Positions 1 to 11,494 of a stretch of DNA of 64,000 nucleotides are shown one piece after another. The position numbers and the translations under genes are program-made. Within the stretch, counting starts at the first letter, position 1, and every line of letters starts with the position of its first letter. The stretch lies in the NCBI GenBank assembly GCA_023052935.1, contig CM041292.1, forward strand, positions 146,630,439 to 146,694,438, read 5' to 3'. Origin of the DNA: Piezodorus guildinii. Its lineage: Eukaryota; Arthropoda; Insecta; Hemiptera; Pentatomidae. A model generated the notes under the pieces. It ran no database searches. It saw nothing but the letters and a program-made list of their open reading frames with translations, and had not been told where the DNA came from.

Positions 1-272
1 TTAGGCCGTTTTACAAAAGAAATTCTTGGATATATTTTCTCGCGCACGAGAACACCTATAAGGCGGCCGAAAACTGTTGAGTTTTTTTGATAAATGATAT
101 TTAAAAAAAATTATGACGACGCTGCTGAAAAGCGGTGAAATGAAAAGATAATTAAGATGGATATGCATGAAGCTTGATAATGGCCCTAGAGGCTGAAACG
201 TCGCGATGACTGGATTAAATAAATTGTTTTAAAAAAAATGTATCCAAGAATTTCTTTTGTAAAACGGCCTAA
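1..272. mobile_element. MITE with 32-bp perfect terminal inverted repeats
   Basis: Bases 1-32 are the exact reverse complement of 241-272, ends TTAGGCC/GGCCTAA. The 208-bp interior has no coding potential but carries TGATAATGGCCCTAGAGGCT followed by GAAACGTC at about 173-202, a motif shared with other small elements here. This is the architecture of a non-autonomous DNA transposon. The left flank is outside the window, so the target duplication and superfamily cannot be read. Confidence 0.8.
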
Positions 273-875
273 TATTTATCGAACAAATATTCAAACAAAA
301 GAACAATTACGACAATGATGAGAAAAAAATTAATTATTTTTATGTGTAATTAACTGTAAACCATCCCGATTTGGAGACAAAAAGAAAATAAAACATGTAA
401 TTTAGAAGTGTGAATAATTTAGATTTTCCTCAAACCATTTTTTAATTTTATTTTTTAGCTCTCCCAAAATGCAACATATAGTATTTTTTTAGAGAGACTC
501 AAGTAGGCCTTCTTTCTTTTTTCAGTCACACTATTTTGAGGGTTTGACTGCTTAACCTTCTGGAACATTTTCTTTTCCATTTGGTGCCATTTATGCAAAT
601 TTGGTGAGTTCACAGCAAATAGATACAGTTGATATTTCCTGATAGCAGGTAACTCCATGAAGAATAGCAGATAACTCAGAATTTGATTTTCCTCTTTAAC
701 CGTTGAGAATCAGATGGTTCATATGAACTTTTTTATTTCTCTTGAGATCTGCTACAACTATATGACCAGACATTTATGAGATATCCTGTATGTATATTTT
801 ATGCGTGTACACATCAACACTATTGAATATAAAATGAGAAAATATACTTAAAAATTGCATTGAATCAAACTTGAA
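273..875. other. No gene recognised
   Basis: AT-rich sequence with short homopolymer runs. The only open stretch, 455-658 on the minus strand, is Lys-rich and has no recognisable domain or coding bias; I treat it as chance. Confidence 0.5.
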
Positions 876-885
876 ATATATATAT

Positions 886-947
<62 letters not shown>

Positions 948-950
948 TTT
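876..950. repeat. (TA)n microsatellite followed by a T20 run
   Basis: Alternating TA from 876 to 930 with one phase slip, then an unbroken T run at 931-950. The T run could be the poly-A end of a minus-strand retroposon, but no body was identified. Confidence 0.9.
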
Positions 951-1014
951 CATTAGAAAAGTTAACTTTTTCAAAAACTACATTAGAAAATAAAATGTAG
1001 ATCTATAGAGACTA

Positions 1015-1870
1015 AATAAAAAAATTACTCAAAATGTCCCCATTTTGCCTTGACACAGACATTTAATTTCAGTGACCAGTCATCAATAGCGCACGACTGC
1101 TCGGAACAGAGATTGTTTAAGGCTTTCCAAGTTATGGTGTGCTCTTTAGCTTGCCAACCTCTCCAGTTAGGACCAAATATATTTGGGTAATCTAGTGGTT
1201 TGAAATCAGGGTTTTCTGAGGGCCAATCCGAGCTACAGGTGAACGCTGGAATATTCTATTTGCAGCCACTGCTGATATGACTTGGCTTTGCGAGCTGGAG
1301 CGGAATCCTGCCGGAAAACCTAATACCTAATAGGAAAGCCTAACTGCCAGCAAATAAAGTATGATTTAGAGGCTTGACGATAGGTTGCAAAATATAGTCC
1401 TAACATATTTGACCATTTAAAAAAAAAAAAAAAAAATGGAGCTTTTTGGTGCCATCAAAGCAAACTCCTCAATAAACCATCACTGAGAAAGGGTGAATAT
1501 ATCTTTCTATTCTTCTGACTTCCAGGGATTCATTAAGCTGCGTGCGTACACACGATCATTTTGGGGAATAAATTTTCCTTGGATTGTAAAAAAGTTCTTA
1601 TCGCAAAAGAAAATCTTTCGTTGAGGATTAATGGTTTAACGGCCAAGGACCACTTCGCATCTATCCACTCTAATGAATTTTAGGTCTTGTCATTCTTCGA
1701 TGCACCCATCCTAAAGTCACTTTTTATTGGTATGATTTGTTGTTTTCGAATGGAATTCGTTCTGAAATTCTGCTGGAACGACCTGGACGAAGTCTGTCAC
1801 ATACAGATAGGGCCTCATTCTATCCATTTTTAGTGTAGTACTCGAACATAAAGCTGTTATCCAAAGATTA
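1015..1870 (-). pseudogene. Tc1/mariner-superfamily transposase remnant
   Basis: Read on the minus strand, conceptual translation in shifting frames gives mariner transposase landmarks in the right order: TIQGKFIPQNDRVYAR (about 1545-1600), NIPAFTCSSDWPSENPDFKP (about 1190-1250) and a C-terminal CVKAKWGHFE ending at a stop near 1026. DWPS.NPD..PLDY is the segment around the third catalytic Asp of mariner-type DDD transposases; NDRVYA and the KA(K)GGHFE-like end are typical of mariners whose catalytic spacing is about 37 residues. Several stops, frameshifts and an A-run at 1421-1436 interrupt it, so it is dead. An intact transposase is about 340-350 residues; most of the C-terminal two thirds is represented. 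Terminal inverted repeats were not located. Confidence 0.8.
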
Positions 1871-3754
1871 AGCAACCTATTCGGTTTTAATTATCACTCC
1901 ACTCCACGTTAACAGAGCGAAAGAAAAATACAACCTAAATGTGCATATTACCGTTAAATGTAAAGGAAATAATCTGATAGAGATGAGGATTACTTAATTA
2001 ATACCTAAGGATTAAACCAAAGTATGGATATATGGCAGGTATATAATATAAATATTTTTAACTATGAAAATATTTTTTTATTAAACTGTAGATTTGTTTG
2101 GCTTATAAGAAAAAAAATCCAATAGATGCCACCAAATATCTTAAAGCCAGAAAAGGAGTCTTCCAACCTAAAAATTATGAAAGCACTTCTGTTTACAAGG
2201 AAGAGGAAGCAGTAATTCCCCAGACTACAGTAGAACCCGGGAGTATTGTGTCCCAGTAACAAAGACTGATGTGTGTGGCATCATTAGTGGTGTACCCGGG
2301 ACCACCTGTACCTACTCCCCAGCCCTTGCTTCATTACCTGCCACTGTCGTTCTCTTCATCTCCTACCATAATCGCTTCATATTATGGTAACAATTGATTT
2401 ATTAGGTAATAAAATTATATTCAAAACATTATATTATGTTTATGTTATGCTTGAGGTATTATTAGAGAAAATAAACATTCCATGAAATATAATTTAGCCC
2501 ATTTAGTCAAAAAATGAATATCTAAAATAGACTTACCTATACAAGCAAGTATTGTATATACTTGTATAAGTATTGAATATACTTGTAAAATTGGCATTTT
2601 TCCTAGATGTTCACAATAATCAGCAACGAAAACAATTTTCTAAAACCTTAAAAAATTTATTTTCTATGATAAAGCAAAAAATATTCTCTCATAGGAAAAA
2701 ATTAAGTACTTCTTTGAAAAATACTAAACCTTTTAACCATATTAAAACAAAATCATCTTAATCTGACCAGTGTTAATAATGAAATTAAATTTATAAAAAA
2801 TATATTTAAGCAAATAGGGCTTCTCATCCATGTTCTGTATGGAGGTTACTACGGAAAAAAACTTTATATTTTAGTTGTTGAAAAATTAGTTTAAACGACG
2901 GGAAAAAAAATTAGCTATTAAACTATAGAAGAATTTATTTCTAAAACTTTAAAACCAAGTATCCTTTTAGATACAAACCTTCACCTACGAAGGGCCTAAG
3001 TTCAGAACCTATATGCCCTAAGCACAGGAGTGGTCTACCCCTTCCTTATCCATTCACTATCTAACTTCATTATTTTTGTCTAGTGGTTATAGAGGGAATC
3101 CATTATTTGAAAAACGCAAGATTGAAGGATATTTGAAGGTGAGGCGTCGTCACCTTAGCAATCTCGGATCTAGTTGGGAGAAGGACCTATCAGGCTTGTG
3201 GGGGTTGAAATTCATTTCTTGATGAACCCTGGCAAGCAGTCTTAACATTCCAGCTGTTAAAAGAATAAATTTGTAACCTACATGATAACATGTACAATTT
3301 TCCATAAGTAATAGAATAAAAAAAAAAAAAAAAAAAAAAAAAGAGAAGGAAAAACCACAGAAGTAAAATTATCATATATAGGATATTTATTATCTCACTC
3401 CTATATTTTTATACACGACCTTAAGCCACCGGCAATGTTTATTTACTTTCTGAATCCTAGATTGTTGGTAACTCAAAATAGGACGAATGCTTGACTTTTC
3501 AAAAACCATATCTCATTCTTAATGTACATATTTTGGATCCACTGTTCTTTTGAACTGACATCGTTGCTTCTAAAGAAAACGAAGGCGGTCTTAAATTGTT
3601 TGGTTCATATATTTCTAAAGAGAATCTAGATATCATAGGATGACCTAACCTGAAATTAACTTATCATTATCAATAAATAATATTATAAACAGCATTAAGT
3701 ATAAATGATAAATATTTACCATTGTGGATGTAATTAGTTGACCATTGAGAATTA
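1871..3754. other. No gene recognised
   Basis: AT-rich sequence with an A25 run at 3318-3342. A more balanced patch at 2265-2380 (CCCGGGACCACC, CCTACTCCCCAGCCC) has no open frame or recognisable repeat. Open stretches at 2062-2262(-), 2573-2761(+) and 3190-3375(-) look like chance. Confidence 0.45.
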
Positions 3755-4021
3755 CTGGAAGGAATTAGTCCGGGTGGCGGTCATTAAATGAAACAACTAA
3801 ATAGTTTCAACTATTTTATTGTTTGCCAACGTTTCGACCCCCTTTGTGGGTCATCATCAGGGCGCATGGTGGGAGAATGGAAACTGAAAGCGTTTCCATT
3901 CTCCCACCATGCGCCCTGATGATGACCCACAAAGGGGGTCGAAACGTTGGCAAACAATAAAATAGTTGAAACTATTTAGTTGTTTCATTTAATGACCGCC
4001 ACCCGGACTAATTCCTTCCAG
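3755..4021. repeat. 267-bp near-perfect palindrome: 130-bp arms, 7-nt loop
   Basis: Bases 3755-3884 are the reverse complement of 3892-4021, with TGAAAGC as loop, and I found no mismatch by eye. Each arm is the terminal part of the element found singly at 16742-17031 (GGAATTAGTCCGGGTRGCGG ... CCAACGTTTCGACCC ... GGGTCATCATCAGG). The locus is therefore two truncated copies joined head to head with their ends outward. Both arms carry the hammerhead-like core and an AATAAA. Possible origins are twin priming during retroposition, a Penelope-like element (these often insert as inverted partial copies), or a fold-back assembly artefact. Confidence 0.9.
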
Positions 4022-5535
4022 ATAAATACTTACAAATATATACTATCTATTATTATATAATTCAAATGAATGAATTCCCTTAAAATTCAGGAATTACAAC
4101 ATCACTATTTAATTTTCATATGAAAGCAGAGTTATTACTGGTTGGTATGAAGTTTATTTTTAGCAATTCTATTGTCCTTGAAAATGCCGAGTTTTCCATT
4201 TCTCACTTTATCTTCAACAAAAAACTAATACTGTAAAGATCGTAATTTTTCCCATTGACCTCATTTCCATCCCGCCTACTGTTTTAAAGGAATTATTTAC
4301 TTACTCAACTGCACTGAATCGTATTACTTCTAAATTTACAAATTGGTTCTTCTGTCTGGTTTTTCCTACAATTATTCTTTAAATATAATAATAAAATTAT
4401 TCGAAAATTATAAAAATAACAAAAAAGTGTCATACCTTATCTCAAAAATAATGATAAATTAATATTCAGGAAAATAAAAACGGCTTATAATTCCACCGTC
4501 AATTGAGAATAATAAGGTAGTTATAAATATGAAAAAAATATTATAAAAAAAAGTCATGAATAATGGTGATGAGTCCACTTATTCAGCCTGTAGAAAGAAA
4601 AACATACAGATGAACCGTTCCCACTGTATTAGGCCATTTTAGCCCAAGGAGAATTGGCCAGGCAATTAAGACACTTGAGCAAACACGTTGGCGAGAAATG
4701 AAGAGCATAAAAAATCAAAGACGAATTAACAATATACAAGCAGGTTTCCTTTTTGGTTCAAGGCTTTTCTATCCTTAACGCCGAAAGGAAATGGGTAATG
4801 CATTATTCATTATTCTAAGGGAAAATAAATGTTTTTAATAACAGTTTAGGGAAAAATAAAGTGACTGCAGTGGAACTTTATTGCGAGCAGGGAAACCTGT
4901 TGCTTCACCTACGATGAATTGGATGCTTCATGAGATGGTGACGGGAGGATCATAAAATTTAGAAATTGATTTCTATATTATTGAAATATTGTATAAATAC
5001 ATATTTATATCCACACATAAACGCTGAACTTGATTAAATCATGTCTTTTTATTTGTCTGTTCAGATAAATTTAAAATTAACATAGTCGGTAATTAATATG
5101 AGACAACGATCGTGGACAGCTAACTATTAGCAGTGAAACCGAATCCAACCGTGAAACCGTTTGGAATTGTTCCACAGCGACTCTGTTATCAAGCACAGGT
5201 CCATGGTCTACTTACTTTTTAGACATATTTGCGAATTTTCGTTTAAATTATAACCAATTAAGAATACTTGAACAAAGAATGCTTCGGAGTATTGAAATAT
5301 AAAGAACAAAATTTTAACTAATCACTATTTTTCGACGAGCATTTATGCTTATACGAATAAGTGTATTGCATAAAAAGACAGTATTTGTTACTAGTATATA
5401 AGTTAAATGAAAATACGATACATATTGACATCAAATTTGTTTACGATAAAATGTCGACAACGATCAAATATTTCTTTCTGGTATCATGGTCTTTATCCTG
5501 ATCTCCGATGAAAATACCTTCAAGGTATCTTTTTA
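4022..5535. other. No gene recognised; balanced-composition island
   Basis: Mostly AT-rich. About 4620-4960 is of more even composition and low repetitiveness (AGGCCATTTTAGCCC, TTGGCCAGGCAATTAAG) without a frame, so it could be conserved non-coding DNA. Confidence 0.3.
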
Positions 5536-5539
5536 TTCC

Positions 5540-5850
5540 AATCCTTGCGAACCAGAAAACCTTCCTATATATTTAACCACCTCCCTCTCCGAACACCCCT
5601 ACATACCCTAAATACCAGATCTCAACCTGGCGATTTATTTGTACCATCCCACAGAACTGCATCATTTGAAAAGTCCTTCATCATCCGTGTTATTATAATT
5701 TAGCACTCACTACCCATCTCCCTCCGTTAAGTACTATCATAAACCACTTTCATACACCACTTATTTCTCCTCCTCCTAAAAGATCAAACTTCGGCACACA
5801 TGTAAATAGTCTCGTCCCGATTGGGCGCTACTTAATTCAAATAATTTTCT
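5540..5850 (+). pseudogene. LINE ORF2 C-terminal fragment
   Basis: Translation near 5640-5775 gives FVPSHRTASFEKSFIIRV followed, after a stop, by HSLPISLR. The pattern HRT..FE+SF..R....W(N/H)SLP..(L/I)R is characteristic of the extreme C-terminus of CR1/Jockey-type non-LTR retrotransposons. Several stops interrupt it. A related scrap occurs at 13090-13260. Confidence 0.5.
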
Positions 5851-8300
5851 TCTGTTTTCTTTATTTATTCTACCTCTTTTAATTTTATATATCTCATAGT
5901 TGTTAGATATGTAAATATCGCTAAATAAGATTAATGTATGTAATTATCACAAAATAATGCCATACAGAGTGGGAACTTTTATGTTAATTGTTTATTTATT
6001 CTTAGGGAACATAATGTCCCAGGATAATAGAAAATATTTTAGTTTTATTTCAAATAGTCTGATCAACTAATTTGCCTATAGTCTGATGAGTCTTGGACTC
6101 GTCTGTAGCTGAAACTATTGAAAGGAACTATTCAAAGCTGGAACTGTTCCAAACCTAAACGCTATAATTTATATTATGAAATATATTTTAAGTTCTTTAG
6201 CTGTGAAGTCCAACAGATGTTATCACGGTGAGAGGCAGTCCTCGTTCCCAATGCATCCATCTGGTTCTGCCCCCGCGCCTACCCACTGCCTTTGTGATCT
6301 GCCTTCTCCATCGCAAATACATGCACATTACATAATACTGCCCTTCTTATATGCCATCTTTTGTAATGCCATGTATTGATGATATCATGTGATAATTAGC
6401 ATAAACATCATTCTCAATTAAAAGTATAAGATCAATAGGAAAGGACATGTATCAATAATCATTATTTTAAATAGTTAATAAAAACAAATATAATTAAACT
6501 TTTATATAATCATAAAATTTTAAAAAGTAAGAAGGTTTTGGCTTATATAAGCTGACACCTGTTGCGTTTAACATATTAAAAAACCTCCCGAAAATATACT
6601 GCATTTCAATATCTTGTTTTAACAATTAAATTATTGTTTTACTTCTGTTAAATTAAATAGTATTTCACAACTAAATCAAAAGTGTCTATATAATAAAAGC
6701 ATCTAAATAATAAAATTTTCGGATAATAAATAATAAGGTATAATGAAAATAATAATAAATAATAAGATTTTCAGTTATTATAACAGTATCTATATAATAA
6801 AATCTTATATAGTAAAAGTATAATAACAATATTTTGTTAATTTAAAAAAAAATTGGCACAGTATTCCCACCGCTATTCATAATGGTTTATGAGGTCTTCG
6901 ACATTCCTGTATCATATTTTGGAAAGTAGGTATATAAAGAAGTGTGTGTTTCATGGACTTGGTCAGGGCCATATTAAGTCAAGAGGCGTCCCTAAGACAC
7001 ATATCTTCGGGCTTTTCTCAACATAAAATTCAATAGATTTAATTACATACACAAAAATAGAGGAGAAATAAGGGGAAGCATAGAGTTTGTATGTAATCGT
7101 TGAAAGGGTGTTTTATTCTGTCCTACTCGCTCCAATGATTAAGAATTCAAAATTTGATTACAATTTTATATTTATTAAATATTTGGGAACACTTCTACCT
7201 TTAATCGTACTCAAAGACACAATCACCATAAAGTTTTTCTATGAATGAACAGTTTCTATTATAGTATCATTGTAATGTTCCTAGTACTATTAGACATCCA
7301 TCATGTTTAAAAGATCTCTTTTGTTAATTAGCTCATCATTGTATTATTTTTAATTGTCTCATTAGTGAGGCTATTAAATAAGCACAATAGCTAACTGTAA
7401 CATTACCCTGAACATACCTTCATTTTACTTCGAAAATGCTTCTTAAGTAAAATATTTGCTTTGTTCGAGAAACACTCCATCGGTTCAAAATACTTCAGAA
7501 ACTTTTCAATGACTTAGATAACTTTTATAGAGTCGATTCGTAAGTGTACTGAAGAGGATCGGTATGGATTTTTTTTTTGTTTACAAATAATTTTCTTCTT
7601 TAAATTTATACAGATGATTTATATGAGTTATTTTTGGAACGGTTCCAAAAATAAATATAAACGTCCCACGACACTTATATCGCCAATTAGACCACATTGC
7701 TGAAAAATAAGACATAATGCTTGTTTGATTATGTATTTGGATCAAATTGTGAATAATAATGAGGTGTGCTTTAAATAAATTGTCATTAAATATTCAGGCA
7801 CGCTATTAGATCCCACCTGTGAGCTCCATGGTTTTAATTTCTAAAATTATTTATAATTACCAACATCACAACTGCAATTCGCTCAAAATTCATACTAATT
7901 TTGTAGCCAAAAAAACAAGGAGCTGGAATATGCTGAATATTCTTCCTGTAAACATCTTTTGATAAAAGAACCATTTTATTGAATTTCTATTTTGTTTTAT
8001 TTCCTACCCTTGCTTGATCGGCCTTATTCACTGCTGTTTTTTTTTTGTCTCAATCTCATAGACGTAAAGAAGCTCTGAATATACAGCTACGAATTTTATG
8101 CAGAACCCATCTTTATCTCCAAGTCTTTATATTATATGGATTAATTAATGAGTTTTTTAACGTACATTTTCGTACAGTATGAAAATGTACTTTGAAAAAC
8201 TACTTCTTAAAAATTTTCTGTTATGCTTTATCAAAACTAATAAGGTATAGTTTAGATTCTTAGCTATTGAAGATGTCTGTTACCCTTCATTCTTTGTTAG
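5851..8300. other. No gene recognised
   Basis: AT-rich, with low-complexity AATAAT/TATAAT sequence at about 6640-6840. A GC-richer patch at 6200-6330 reads as a 67-codon plus-strand frame (6176-6379) without recognised domain. A hairpin followed by TGAAAC at 6079-6113 resembles the hammerhead-like motif found elsewhere in the window. Confidence 0.35.
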
Positions 8301-8301
8301 T

Positions 8302-8304
<3 letters not shown>

Positions 8305-8362
<58 letters not shown>
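8305..8362. repeat. (TA)n microsatellite
   Basis: About 29 TA units at the left end of an ACTTTCACTTAC-family copy, perhaps replacing its terminal sequence. Confidence 0.95.
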
Positions 8363-8363
<1 letters not shown>

Positions 8364-8740
8364 CTACTATAATTACTATCACGTAATTATAAATGAAAAA
8401 TATAATGAGGATAAGTTTCGGAATTGAAATAATTTTGAAATTCCAGTTTTCAATGGAAATACATGTTTTAGGGACCTCTGAGTCCAAATAACCAAGCTGG
8501 GGAAATGTCTGTGTATGCGGTAAGCCTAGCACGAAAACGAATCTGAAATTTCATATTTGTGACAACTATTCGCCCGAGATATCACGGAAACTTTTTCAAT
8601 AAAATCAGCTGACCGGAAGTGCTACAGCTATGACGAGTTTGATTATACCCATTATATCACGTAGGTTTCATTTTGATTGAAATAGTCTGACAGGGTTTAA
8701 TTGCCGATATTTGTAATTTTCTTCTTCTAAAGTACGTTTA

Positions 8741-9146
8741 GGGAGCGGCGTGGTCTTGTGGATAGAGCTCTAGTCTTCTGTGCTCCGGGTCCTGGGTTCG
8801 AGGGGTAGGGATGGTGTTTTAGGGCGATAAATGACGAGATTATTACGCCCGTCCTGGGTTCGAATCCCGGCTATGGCAGAATATTATTTATTCTGTTAAC
8901 TCAGTCGGAGGGAGGGGGAGAGGGGGAAGAGGGACCCTAGGGTATGGAGGCCCTCCTGGGGCCGACCCAGCCTCTTTAAATTGGGTACCCAAAATAATTG
9001 GGGAAAAATCTGGCGGCTGAACGCGATTAAAGCCTCATCACCTCATTGCACTGCCGTTAGCCTAGAAACAGTACGAATCTCTATATGTACTGAGCCCAAG
9101 ACCCTTCATGGGTTGTTAGTGGTACAGTTTTTTTTTTTTTTTTTTT
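8741..9146 (+). mobile_element. tRNA-derived SINE, family A, with 12-bp target duplication
   Basis: Flanked by perfect direct repeats AAAGTACGTTTA at 8729-8740 and 9147-9158 and ending in a T-rich tail. The head has a pol III A-box-like GTGGTCTTGTGGATAGAG and a B box GGTTCGAATCC at 8857-8867. The body (GGGTACCCAAAATA, CCGTTAGCCTAGAAACAG, ATATGTACTGAGCCCAAGA) is shared with the copies at 21.3, 26.3, 35.2, 44.9 and 61.0 kb. This copy has a 62-bp duplication or insertion that creates a second CCTGGGTTCGA at 8791-8801. Confidence 0.92.
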
Positions 9147-9383
9147 AAAGTACGTTTAATTTTGTCGATCGGAAAAACATAACAAATAATCTTTTTAGTA
9201 CTGATAATAAAACGACTACATATATATTGAACACAAGAGCGCAAGACATTTAAGAGCAAACATATCTTATTAGTATTTCTTTTTTTTCTGATAAACAAAA
9301 CTACAAAGAAACGCAAGAATAGTAATATCGATGTATATTCTACTGTTGGAGAGCTAAAGATTTTAGAATTTTATTTTAGAAAC

Positions 9384-9545
9384 AATTCTTTATTGAGTAA
9401 TATTACAATCAGTCCAAATTAGGACATTTTTAATAGAGATAAAGTACAACATTCATACAACATTCACAAAATATATACAAAACAATAAATTTATAAAATA
9501 ATAATACAATATACATATATACAAAATAGAACCAGAACCTATATC
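9384..9545 (-). mobile_element. LINE 3' tail fragment
   Basis: Reverse-complemented it reads TTTTGTATATAT...GTGAATGTTG..., then CCTAATTTGGAC...TAATATTACTCAATAAAGAATT. It resembles the 3' untranslated tail at 11340-11494 that follows Jockey-type coding remnants. It lies inside DNA transposon copy 1. Confidence 0.5.
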
Positions 9546-10087
9546 GAAAGATTTTAGAATAAAAGTTATCGTATGTACAAAGCTGCGGAAGGTGGAACGT
9601 GAAGGGACGAATAGATCATAAACTTAGGTGATTGTTATGCACAGGGATTTTATACTGTTATATTATTAAATCTATAGCATATATTTCCAACGAAACTAAA
9701 TATTATTCTTCAATATTCTTTGAACTTTAGTTGCTGTTGGAAAGCTAAAGATTTGAGAAAAAAAAAGTTATATACAAAGTTGTATGTATAATGTACAGTG
9801 ATTAAAAGTGGATGAAACTCTTGTATGTTGTTGAAAAGTATTTCTATAATTAGATTAATCAATCTAAAATAAATGTTTCGTTCTAAAGTCAATGTAATTG
9901 TTTAAACTGTTTTCAGCTCTAACATTATAAGTTCTTGAACTGATTTTAACAAAGGAGGTAAGTAAATAATAAGTAAAAATATTTTTTTATTAATATTATT
10001 TTTCTATAGAATCAGATCAATTATACGCTTAACCATGATCCTACAAAGAATTTCCAAACGATAAAGTTGAAAAATGGTAATTTATAC

Positions 10088-10246
10088 CCATAAGGGTTCA
10101 ACCTCGTAAGGAGAATGTCAGACCAGACTGCTTTTGCGGTTTTGGGACTTTCAGATATTTCAGGAAGAAAGAAACTGGCAGATAACAGGACAGCTCTTGT
10201 AAACATCCTGATTAAGGATACTGAGTGAGTGCTATTTTCAACGCCA
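10088..10246 (-). CDS. Possible internal exon, unknown protein
   Basis: A 159-bp segment open on the minus strand, between an AG acceptor at 10248-10247 and a GT donor at 10087-10086 (GG|GTATAA). Both splice phases would be 2, giving a symmetric exon. It reads GVENSTHSVSLIRMFTRAV followed by LLSASFFLPEISESPKTAK and AVWSDILLTRLNPYG. Codon choice is varied and non-repetitive, unlike the AT-rich chance frames nearby, and nothing resembles a transposon protein. I do not recognise the family. The pyrimidine tract before the acceptor is weak, so this could be a decayed exon or chance. Confidence 0.35.
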
Positions 10247-10849
10247 CTAACATCGAACATATACAAAGGTTGCCTCCATGGCTAGAGACCTTATCATTCA
10301 GCATAGACTAAGAAACCCACGCTCTTCCGAGTTGGTATAAAAACTGAGGTCGAAGAACAGATAAAATGGCAGGCTTTAAGAGGCAGAGCGCTCTCCTCAC
10401 GAATGAGTTGATTCGATTATCGTCAATGATAGTCTAACTTCCACCCACATATATGCTTATATATCCCTGTATTCTTCTATATTCTCCTTCATAATGTTAT
10501 TTCTCAACGGAAGTGAGTACTTATACATTACGTTTTTAACTATACTTTTAAAGTAAAATCATTCATATATAAAAGCCTTCAGGTATGGAGTATTTTCATG
10601 TTAAAAGCCCAGAAATAAATTAGTAGAACATTAAAATATAGGTTCATTATTTTATATAAATGGAGTAAGAATTATTATAGTATAACGTACCGGGCGGTAC
10701 TTTTGAAAGAAAAGAAAAAAAATCAACAGAAATATCAAAGCATTGAATGAATTCTATGAATTTCGAATTCGAAGATGTTTATTGAAAGAAATGAGTCCAA
10801 CTACCTCGCCAAAGGTTCTTAGTTAGAAGCCCAGTTCCGGAGCACTTTT

Positions 10850-11030
10850 CCAAACATGCAATTAAATGGGGATTCACTCACAACCTCCACCCGGGTATGT
10901 AAGACCCGTCAGCCAACTAGTGGCTACTCAGAAAAAGCGTAGGAATTGATGACTATACCCAATAAAATATCATTGAGAATCGTGGCGTGGAATCTTTGGA
11001 AACCATGGGCGGCCAAGATATTTTATTTTA
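10850..11030 (+). mobile_element. SINE family C fragment
   Basis: ATTCACTCACAACCTC, CCCGGGTATGT and GACCCGTCAGCCAA match the body of the SINE at 24291-24577 in reverse orientation. The tRNA-like head is missing and the copy is diverged. Confidence 0.65.
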
Positions 11031-11039
11031 TAAATCTCC

Positions 11040-11494
11040 TTATTTTTCTAATATTTTTCTTGAACCAAAGTTAATGCTCCTCATTATGTCACCAACCATA
11101 CCTTACACCACGGCCTAAATATTCCATTTATTTTAGACCTTATTCCATCAAACTTTTCCAAATTCAATAAGGGCCTTATCCATCACCCAAATCCGCAAGC
11201 TCAATCCCAGTTAGATCGGCTAGAAGAAGGTTAAAACGGAAGAGGCCTCGAGACTTCTTGTAAACATGTATATTAGAGTTCTAGCGTTGGCAAGATTCTC
11301 CACTCACGTACTGTATGCTTGAGGTATGAGTGCTTTTATACATATTCTTATGGATTTCTTATTGCATATAAGTATATTTTATATTTCTTGTTTTGTATAT
11401 ATTGTTTGAATGTTGGACTTGATCACTGTTTTAAATATCCTAATTAGGACATATTGTAATATTACTTATTAAAAATTGTTTACGGAAAAAAAAA
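11040..11494 (+). pseudogene. Jockey-type LINE C-terminus and 3' tail
   Basis: Broken frames include the final RLKRKRPRDLL-like block near 11230-11262 (GGTTAAAACGGAAGAGGCCTC), equivalent to RRLKRRWPRDLL of the better copy at 31790-32554. The 3' UTR follows and ends in an A-run at about 11486-11494. Many stops; diverged. Confidence 0.6.

Larger units (their letters stand above)
8385..9970 (+). mobile_element. ACTTTCACTTAC-family DNA transposon copy 1, nested insertions
   Basis: 8400-8735 matches the copies at 49.6 and 58.9 kb (CCAGTTTTCAA.GGAAATAC, TTTAGGG..C.CTGAGTCC, CCCGAGA, GTCTGACAGGG). It resumes after a SINE at 9147, and its right end is recognisable as GGAGGTAAGTAAA near 9955-9967. 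A block containing TTGGAAAGCTAAAGATTT is present about three times (near 9345, 9543 and 9732), implying internal duplication. Diverged and non-coding. Confidence 0.7.

Noticed and set aside
774..974. Open frame coding for poly-Lys and YIYIYI repeats
   Set aside because: It is a translation of the T20 run and the TA microsatellite; the same applies to 8287-8532 and 46515-46709.
3860..3990. Functional hammerhead ribozyme
   Set aside because: An extra U separates CTGATGA from stem II, and I found no stem III with a UH cleavage site after GAAAC. Kept only as hammerhead-like.
8741..8880. tRNA gene
   Set aside because: The A and B boxes belong to a SINE head with a target duplication around the whole 406 bp; the same holds for 24500-24577 and 35171-35240.
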